In this document: positions 56,601 through 64,000 of the stretch, in pieces
How the letters are laid out: each line of letters opens with the position of its first letter
Position numbering within the stretch: the stretch's first letter is position 1
NCBI GenBank assembly: GCA_024516155.1
Contig: JAJJXM010000089.1
Span: forward strand, 62,001 to 126,000
Length of the DNA: 64,000 nt
Origin: Pyronema omphalodes
Lineage: Eukaryota > Ascomycota > Pezizomycetes > Pezizales > Pyronemataceae
Direction of reading: 5' to 3'
Position numbers and translations under genes: made by a program
The notes under the pieces: model-generated
The model's input: the letters and a program-made list of their open reading frames with translations, nothing else
What the model was told of the DNA's origin: nothing
Database searches by the model: none

Positions 56601-57316
56601 ACTGGGCAGAATGGCTCCCCCTGGCAGAGTTCGCGGCCAACAACCAGGCGTCCGAAACCACCGGTTCCTCCCCCTTCTTCGCCAACAAAGGATTCGACCC
56701 CCGCTGCCAGTTCGACCTGACACCCGCCGCCACAAACGACACCAACGACCGCCGCGCTCTGGCCACATCCAACACCCTCTCGGAGATCCACGACCATTTA
56801 CGATCCAAAATAAATCGGGCCAATCTCCGCCATCAAGATAACACCGACAAGCACCGCCTACCATCACCGAACTACCAGGTGGGTGACCTCGTATGGCTAG
56901 ACGCCAGGAATTGGAAGTCCAGACGCCCCTCCAAAAAACTCGACAATAAACGTCACGGTCCCTTGAAGGTAACCGCAAAGATATCCCCCTACGCTTATCG
57001 TCTCGAGATCCCGACCACAATGAAATGTCACGACGTGTACCGCGTATCCCTCCTCGAACCCGCCGCCAACGATCCGTACCCCGGGCAACACCCCGAACCT
57101 CCCCCACCGGTAGAAATCGATGACGAGAACGAATACTTTATCGAGGCAATCCTGGACTCCCGAATCCATCGTCGCAAACTACAATACATGGTGAAATGGG
57201 TAGGGTATGACTTACCGGAATGGGAACCAGCCGAGCTACACACCGATAGCCAAGCCGTCGACACCTTCCACGAAAAATACCCTCACAAACCAGGCCTCCT
57301 ACAATCGACAGCCTAA
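53603..57316 (+). pseudogene. Element A2 pol: protease to chromodomain, two TGA codons
   Basis: One reading frame from the frameshift site to 57,316 with two stops. Protease ALVDCGCTG; RT VVDYRGINEG, DIGGAYN and YLDDTLIH; RNase H ETDASDFLSAGVLS; TGA at 55,649-55,651 (A1 has GGA); integrase HHCC finger, MDFVTGLP, TGA at 56,273-56,275 shared with A1; ISDQGPQF (Arg changed to Gln); MEQYLRAHV; chromodomain NEYFIEAILDSRIHRRKLQYMVKWVGY. There is no frameshift in RT, so A2 shows the ancestral G4 state at the A1 indel. Confidence 0.91.
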
Positions 57317-57356
57317 GATCCTACCTCGCCGGAGGTCGTGCCAAACAGGGGGATCC

Positions 57357-57919
57357 TGTTACGGCCCGCCTCACACGCCATCACTCGGCGCCTTCCCCCC
57401 GCCCACGCCTCACGAACTCTCACTCGGCCCTCCGCAGAGCTTACCCGAGCACCCGCAATTGTGCGAACAACGACCGAGTGAGTTTAGTAAAAGCAGTTAC
57501 ACGCATTTAGTTTCTTGGTATCTAAGAGGAGGCAAGATGTATATAAGAGGACTTATCCTCCCTGCGTTCTGTTTTGTTTTCCGCTTCTTTCCTCACTCAG
57601 TTGTTTGTTTATCTATTAAATAAATTCCTTCGTCATCTCGATCCTCGTTACGTTCTCGCCTTCGTCACCGTCTTCCGGCTTCGCTTTGTGAAGACCGCCC
57701 TCGCTACGACACCCCGCCCTCGCTTCTCTACCGAGCCTCCCTCTGGTGACACCTCTTGCCCCTAAACATGGAGCATCGAGGAACTGCTGCATGACACAGT
57801 TCCCGATATCCTACGTTGGCGCTGCCTCAGAGTCCCTGTCCCCCGATCGAGTCCCTCGTCTCCGATTGCGAGCCCCCGGGTTCCCCGCTACCGCGTCGAA
57901 CCCCCGCGCTCCCGTTACA
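57357..57919 (+). repeat. 3' LTR of element A2
   Basis: 563 bp starting TGTTACGG (C to T at the fourth base) and ending CGTTACA. About 28 differences from the 5' LTR. Confidence 0.94.
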
Positions 57920-59462
57920 CCCTCGCCCGCGCAGACGCCCCTCACGCAGGCACATCCTCCACCATCGTCCTGTCCCGCAGAAAGCCCACCTCCTCTTCTA
58001 CCGACAACACCGCCCGCCTCAGCAGAATCACCAAATCCGAAACCCACCTCCTCTGACGCACTGTCGGGGAAATGAAACGTGCCGCCATTGCTCGCCTCGA
58101 TAACAACCCCGACATGCGCAACCTTGACGATACCCCCACCCTGCTACACCCCATCGAGATCAACTCCGACACCGACCTTGACGCGAAGAGGAATACGAAT
58201 CAACACTCAAGCCAAGCGACGAATTCCTCGCCACCATCGCCACCATGATCTCGAAAACCACCAACGAAGCCCTTCACCCTATAGTTCAATCCATCGACAC
58301 CATCAACAGACGACTCGACAAAATCACCAAACCCAGCCAACTTTCACCGCAACAGCCCCGGCAACAGCCCCACCCCGGACCGACAACCACTGCCATACAA
58401 CCCCCCGACGATCTCCAGCAGTTGAAGCAGCGATGCCGAATGCTGGAAGCCACCCTCCGACACCATAATATTCCCCTACCGACCTCCAACACCCCCCGCC
58501 GCCAGAACCCACCAGCAACGAACAAACCAGCAGCACCCTGGACCAGCGGAAATGCAGCAAACGACCTCCTCTCCTCCGAACATGCCCCTCGACGCACCCC
58601 GATTGCACGCCCAACCCCACGACCACCCCGACCGCTCCCCCAGTCCAACATCGTACCGTGCACCAACCCCTCTGAACTCAACGTGAACACCAGGGTTAGC
58701 GTAGGAATCGCTGTCAACAGCGCTTTGGCTAAAACCCGGGCTTTACCTGACATGGGGGTAACTACGATAAGACAAACTGCGAACGGAAACCTCCTGCTAA
58801 CCATGTCGGACAACACAACTGAGGCAGAGCGGACGGAGAACTTAGCTACGATACTGGAAGCCACAAAGACAGTCCACACCTCCCTATCCGAACCCCGCCT
58901 GAACGAGCGTTGGTACAACCTCGCCGTCCACGGCATCCCCACAGACCTATACCCCGACACCCCTGAGGGCATGCGCCTCCTCCAGGAAGAGATCGAACGC
59001 AACAACAGCCCTGTGACCCTAATGCAACCTCCCCGCTACATGACCAGTCCAGAGAAACGTGCAGGTAAGAGCGCCTCGAGTGTGGTAATCGCAGTGAAAA
59101 CACCCGAAGAGCTGGCACTTCTGAAACGCAGAAAGTTCATGGTACTCTTTGAACCCCGAAGAATCGCCGAATTCCACTCGGCGAGAAAGACCGACTAGTA
59201 TCGGCGGTGCCTGCTCTTCGGCCACCACCACTCCAACTGCACAGGGAATCGAGGACCAGTATGCGCCCTCTGCGGCCAGGACCACCCCACGGACGCCCAC
59301 ACATGCACTGAATGCCCCCAGAAAAAAGGTAAAAGCTGCGAACACACCCAAAATCAATGTAAGAACTGCGTAGACGAAGGCCTCAATGCGCACGACCACC
59401 CCGCATTCAGCAATCAATGCCCAACCTGAGTCCGCATCCTTCGCGAAGCTTGGGCAGCATGA
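57920..59462 (+). pseudogene. LINE ORF1, main part
   Basis: Frame from 57,925 runs to a TGA at about 58,052, a frameshift lies near 58,190, and from about 58,194 the frame is EYESTLKPSDEFLATIATMISKTTNEALHPIVQ..., open through ATG 58,245 to TAG at 59,196-59,198. After the stop the same frame encodes zinc-finger-like Cys/His clusters (RCLLFGHHHSNC, CALCGQDHPTDAHTC, CKNCVDEG..HDHPAF..QC) and a TGA at 59,427 before the likely true end at 59,462. The middle region (GVTTIRQTANGNLLLTMSDN..., YNLAVHGIP) resembles ORF1 proteins of fungal LINEs. RNA-binding partner of ORF2. Confidence 0.72.
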
Positions 59463-59520
59463 TAGCAAACCGCCCCCGCCACCACAAACCCCAGTAACAA
59501 AGACACCGAGATGGTCGCCC

Positions 59521-62500
59521 ATGTATAATTACAATGCATTGGCAGAAACCGTCCGGATCATCTCTCACAACATGAACCGCCAACGAACGGCACTTGACGC
59601 GCTTTTGAACAGTGCCTGTGATTCAGCAGACATTATTCTGCTACAAGAAATAAACATTACTGACCCTACATACGCCATAACCCACCCCTCTTTCACGCTT
59701 GTATTACCACCGCGGGGAGGAAGGGACACCAACAGGACAGCAGCCTACGTGACTAAAACCAACCCATACCTCCGGGTATCCCAGCGCACCGACGTTTGCG
59801 CCGACCCTGATCTGCAAGTCCTCGATGGGCACAGACCTTATCTCTGCTTTCTTTTTGTTAAATATCTATAATGAACGACACCCTGATACCCAACTATACA
59901 CCCTCCCCCGCACCCTGACACCTCTCTCCCTCCACCGCAGGTGCATAATCACCGGTGATATCAACGCTCACCATGCCCTGTCGAACTCCACCACACGTTC
60001 CCCAAAGCGAGGCTCCGAGCTCGTAGACCTAATAGAAAAGCAGAACTGGGCCCTAATCTCAGTGCCGGATGGTCCCACCCACTTCTACAAACAATGACGG
60101 AGCTCTTCCGTGCTCGACTTAACACTGTCGTCGCGCCACATGGCGGAAGACGTCGTTAACTGGGCGGTTGACGACGATATCGCAACGGGATCCGACTATG
60201 AAGTGCTCAGCTTCGAAGAGCAAACAACACACCTGGACTCAGAAGCCACCCTCCCAACGCAACGACTAAACTGGAAGAAAACCGACTGGGACCTCTTTGC
60301 GACCACCCTCCGCGCCTCCTGTGACGATGCCACAGAGCTCTGGGCTCAGTACCACGCCAACCCCACCCCAGAGAACCTCGACGAGTGGGCCAACACCCTC
60401 AGCGACAACATTGTACAAGCGGACAAAACCTCCACCCCCGTCCTACACGTGACCCCTGGATCAAAGAGATGGCGGACCCCGGAGGTAGCAGCCGCCCGCA
60501 AACAAATGACCCTGGCTCGCCGTCACTGGAAACGCATCAGGACCGACAACTCCCACACAGCGTACAAGCAACTACGAAACGCCTACCATCGCACTATACG
60601 ACATGCGAAGGACGCAAAATGGAAGCAATACGTGGCTCAAGCGGAAGGACCAGACGTGTGGCAAGCGTTCAGGTACACAAACCCTCGTCGGGCCCAGCTA
60701 ACCCCCAACCTGCGAGCGACAATAAACGGACAGGAAACAGAATGTAGCTCGTTCGAATGCAAAATCGAAGCCTTTCAGAAACTGTTCCCTCCACCACCTC
60801 CGCCCCCCCCCCCCCCGTCCTCCCTCAAGCCCCGCCGAGAACTACAATGGAACACCTTCGCACCGACTGAAATCAAAACCGCGATCTTCACCTCCTCGCC
60901 GAAGAAGGCACCCGGGCCTGACGCAATTACGTTCGCCTGCCTCAGGCAAGTATACCTAGCTATCCCCGACCAAATCAACACGCTCTACGCCATACTGGGC
61001 ACGACAGGATACCACCCGCGCTGTTGGCGGCAAGCCACAACGGTCATCATCCCAAAGCCCCATAAGCCCGACTACAGTAACCCGAAGGCGTACAGACCGA
61101 TTGCCCGCCTAAATTGCCTAGGTAAAGTCCTCGAGAAGCTGATGGCAACACGCTTGGGGGTCATGGCAGACACCCATGGTCTGTTACACAGGGACCAAAT
61201 CGGAGGACGCCCTCAGCGATCCGCGGTGGACGCAGCGCTGGCATTAGTACACGACGCAGAGATGGAAAAACTAACGGCATGATAACAACTGCACTCTTTC
61301 TAGATGTCCGTGGGGCGTTTGACAATGTCTCTGCCGACAGATTGCAGCAAACCCTCCGCCAACTCGGCTGCCCGAAACCGGTGATCTCGTGGTGCAAGTC
61401 CTTCCTCGAGGACCGCACAATCGCCCTCGCTTTTGATGGCCAAACCGACAGACAACGCCCGGTTAAGACCGGAATCCCGCAAGGTTCCCCCGCGTCCCCC
61501 ATACTGTTCTCACTATACCTACGCCCGCTATTCGACGAGCTAGAACAGGTACATCCCTACGCATGGACGCCTAGCTATATAGACGACGTAGCTATAGTCG
61601 TACAAGGCAGAACGCGCAAAGACAACGCACGCGCACTGGAAAAGGTCACAGCGACAGCCTTCAGATGGGCCGACGCGAACGCGGTAGCTTTTGACGACTC
61701 CAAGGCGGAACTACTCCACTTTCACTGGGCTCGCACCAATACAATCACCGAAGAAGAGAAGGTGAAGTTGCTGAATGGGACAGTGGTCACACAGGGTACG
61801 CAGGGAGGGAAGAAGGATGTAGTACGGTGGATTGGCATGTACTTGGATAGAAGACTTACCTTTAGACAACATGTAAATAAGAGAGCAACTGCAGCACGAA
61901 GGACCCTTAATGCACTGTGTAGGCTCGCACGATACGGGACAGGTCTAACCCCTTCCGCGACGAGACTGATATACCAGGCATGTGTCCAGTCCAGAGCGGA
62001 CTTTGGCGCAATGATATGGTGAAACAATCAGAGAGACCTGGCGAACATCCTTCAAACACAGCAAAACACAGCACTCCGCCGGATCCTCAACGCATTCACC
62101 TCCACACCCATCCTGGCCTCCATAAAGAAGCGGCGCTTCCCCCAGTAACGACCCGGCTTAACAACCGGCAGCGGAAATACGCTCTTCGAATCCTCACCCT
62201 CCCGGCCTCACAGCCAATCGTCGAACGATGCCCCGTCTCCTTTCCCGCTCCCGGAGCCGACAAGCCTCCATCAACACCGACAAGGAGTACGACCACCCAT
62301 GGCATCTGGCTGTGCGCCCCCCGACTCGCCTCGTCCACACCCTCCGCACCCTCTCCCCATGGACCCCGCCCAACGCCGAGATCGAAGACACCTCGCAGCA
62401 CGTACCCGATGACGCGTTCGCCACCTCAATCACCACCGACATCCCCACTTCCCCGAACGACGACGTGGTCGACGAACACCTCCTCCTACTACACACCCTT

Positions 62501-63461
62501 CCCGGCCGCAACGACAGCATCCTACTCTACACGGATGGCTCCGAAATCAACGGCACGACAGGAGCAGGGTACACCATACCTTACGGCCTGCCCCGACCAG
62601 TAAGATCCATAGTCCCCATGGGCGACATGGCCGAAGTCTTCGATGCAGAGGTCACAGCCATCCTCGAAGGCCTTCGCACCTGTCTCAAATACACCCTACA
62701 ACACTCCCCATCCGACAGAACGATCCACATCTTCACGGACAGCCAGGCTGCCACTCACAGAACCTCTTACCTGCACCGCGGCCCCGGACAAGAAGTCGCC
62801 CGGAACATTCACGCAGTCGCACGCAACCTCAGCGAATACGGCATCTCCATCAGCGTCCACTGGATCCCCGGCCACGCGAAGCGTCCCCGGTAACGAAACC
62901 GCCGACGACCTGGCTCGTCAAGCCACAACGATACAACCTCGACGACTACCTCCCATCACCATAACATGGCTGCGACAACGCACTCGGGAAAGCCACACAA
63001 GCGAATGGAAGGACTGGTACAACTCCTCTCCCAAGCCTAAGACGTACGCAGCCCAACACCAGAGGCGCATGGACACCGCCTATCCCGATCATCCCCGCTG
63101 GATATCCACAGCCATCCTCGGACTCCGGACAGGACAGGGGTACTTTCTGAGCTGCCTCGCCCAACCTCTGTCCAACGCATACCCAGCACGCTCATGCAAC
63201 TGCCCCATCAACCCTCCTCAGACACCTCGACACCTCCTCCTAAGTTGCCCCGAGTTCCAGGACGCTCGCACAACCCTCCGACAGGACCTCAATATCACCC
63301 GCTACACTCGACTCAACCTGGAATCCATGCTCAACACCAAACCCGGCACGCAGGCTCTCTCTGACTTCATCTCCGTGACCAAGGTCGCTACCTCGGTCTG
63401 GGCCCATACCCGGTTGAACAAAGCTCGCAGAAGGGAGCAGACCCCCTCTTTCGTTGACTGA
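59521..63461 (+). pseudogene. LINE ORF2: endonuclease, reverse transcriptase, RNase H
   Basis: Begins ATG 59,521. EEP endonuclease: SHNMNRQRTALD, LLQEINI with catalytic Glu, TGDINAHH, but SDY in place of the catalytic SDH, so nuclease activity is probably lost. RT: SPKKAPGPDAI, KAYRPIARLNCLGKVLE, LFLDVRGAFDNV, GIPQGSPASPILF, SYIDDVAIVV. RNase H: LYTDGSEINGTTGAGY, AEVTAILEGL, IFTDSQAA, HWIPGHA. C-terminal finger CNCPINPPQTPRHLLLSC. Breaks: frameshift near 59,825; TGA at 60,095; frameshift near 61,280; TGA at 62,020; frameshifts near 62,150-62,230 and 62,880. A Pro run (60,788-60,830 region, PPPPPPPPPP) lies between endonuclease and RT. Ends TGA at 63,461. Confidence 0.85.
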
Positions 63462-64000
63462 GGTGACCACAGTGACAAACACCTCTCGCGCGCACAAGCC
63501 TTGACTTGCTTCAATTTCTTTTTCATTTTAATCCTCTTTTCATTTTACGTTTGTTCTTATCCAGGTTTTAATTCTCGTGTTGGTTGCTTTACGTTTCCTT
63601 CATGTTTTATTTCGTTATCGCGTTTGTTTCAGTACTTTGAATTTCCGGGGAGAACAGCATCGAAGAGAGCGGGAAGAATGACGGAGGGAGATGTAAGGGG
63701 ACGACGTGAAGAGAGGGGAATGGCGGGAGAAACGGAAGGGAGGAAGCGGGACGGCGAGCAGGAGGGCAGCGGGGGGAGCTGATTTTTCTTTATCTTTGTG
63801 TTTTCTTTGTACCCGAGGAGGATTTCTTTTGTTTCAAAGGGCGGAAGGGGTGGAGAGTAGACCACGAGAGAGAGGGGCGCGGGGAAGGGGCAACAGGGGC
63901 CGGCGGGAGTAATTATTTCATTCGTAGCGGAGGGAACAAAGGTGGGAAAAGAAAACTAAAAATGGGAAGGGGAAGGGAGGAGGAAAGGGAGGAACCCGGC
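63462..64000. other. Right end: possible LINE 3' UTR and purine-rich sequence
   Basis: T-rich stretch at 63,510-63,610, then G/A-rich sequence (AGAGAGCGGGAAGAATGACGG style) to the window end. ORFs on both strands here are low in complexity. No gene is supported. Confidence 0.45.

Larger units (their letters stand above)
51645..57919 (+). mobile_element. Ty3/gypsy chromovirus A2, inserted in LINE ORF1
   Basis: 563-bp LTRs at 51,645-52,207 and 57,357-57,919 with about 28 mismatches (about 95% identity), target duplication CCCTC (51,640-51,644 and 57,920-57,924). Gene order as in A1. Older than A1 by LTR divergence, yet gag and most of pol are still open. The target duplications of A1 (CCCTA) and A2 (CCCTC) share CCCT. 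Confidence 0.94.
50987..63600 (+). mobile_element. Tad/I-like LINE, degenerate, split by element A2
   Basis: 5' leader 50,987-51,500, ORF1 start 51,501-51,644, then element A2 (51,645-57,919), then the rest of ORF1 (57,920-59,462) and ORF2 with endonuclease, RT and RNase H (59,521-63,461). The 3' end is unclear, somewhere after 63,461; no poly-A tail is seen. Domain order (EEP endonuclease, RT, RNase H, C-terminal CCHC-like finger) fits fungal Tad1/I-type LINEs. Confidence 0.85.

Overview
The window looks like nuclear DNA of a filamentous ascomycete (Pezizomycotina). The evidence is short GT..AG introns of 62-198 nt, single-copy housekeeping genes typical of fungi, intergenic DNA full of 6-10 bp minisatellites and 17-18 nt G or C runs, and chromodomain-bearing Ty3/gypsy retrotransposons next to a Tad/I-like LINE. 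Several TE stop codons are explained by CGA to TGA change at CpG, which suggests CpG methylation and deamination rather than classical RIP. The class is not resolved; a repeat-rich Pezizomycete would fit but is not proven.

The window has two compartments. Positions 1-20,811 are gene territory with five convincing genes, all on the + strand: a PTC7-like PP2C phosphatase (405-1772), the WD-repeat tRNA m7G46 methyltransferase subunit Trm82 (4443-6068, one intron), an unidentified Ser-rich protein (13666-14460), a PPR-like, probably mitochondrial, helical-repeat protein (15982-18273) and a UBE2W/Ubc16-type ubiquitin-conjugating enzyme (19954-20811, three introns). Long gene-free gaps between them carry tandem repeats.

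From about 22.4 kb to about 63.5 kb nearly everything is retrotransposon, arranged as nested insertions. An old chromovirus of family B (B1, 5'-truncated, about 22,526-42,720) was split by two younger elements: element C (minus strand, 23,429-32,941, two 1,609-bp LTRs with about 9 mismatches, target duplication CATGG/CATGA) and element A1 (33,075-39,361, two 564-bp LTRs with 2 mismatches, target duplication CCCTA). Then come two minus-strand relics (42.7-44.5 kb), a second B element (B3, 44,485-50,986, many stops) and a degenerate LINE (50,987 to about 63.5 kb) that was itself split by a second A element (A2, 51,645-57,919, LTRs about 5% diverged, target duplication CCCTC).

The most interesting signals lie in the RNA biology of the LTR elements. 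(1) All three families carry a textbook -1 frameshift heptamer (GGGAAAA or TTTAAAC) directly before the gag stop, followed after 5-7 nt by an inverted repeat able to form a stem, and pol is open in exactly the -1 frame. (2) In all three families the sequence 1-2 nt inside the 5' LTR is complementary (9-10 nt) to a site inside the LTR downstream of a TATA-like box. This is the arrangement of Tf1/sushi-type self-priming and replaces an obvious tRNA primer site. (3) Family A has a 56-codon ORF that opens at the first AUG of the predicted A1 transcript, ends 16 nt before gag, and differs between A1 and A2 only at three synonymous positions. (4) A1 and A2 share an in-frame TGA inside the integrase core. 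These are sequence observations; their function is inferred.
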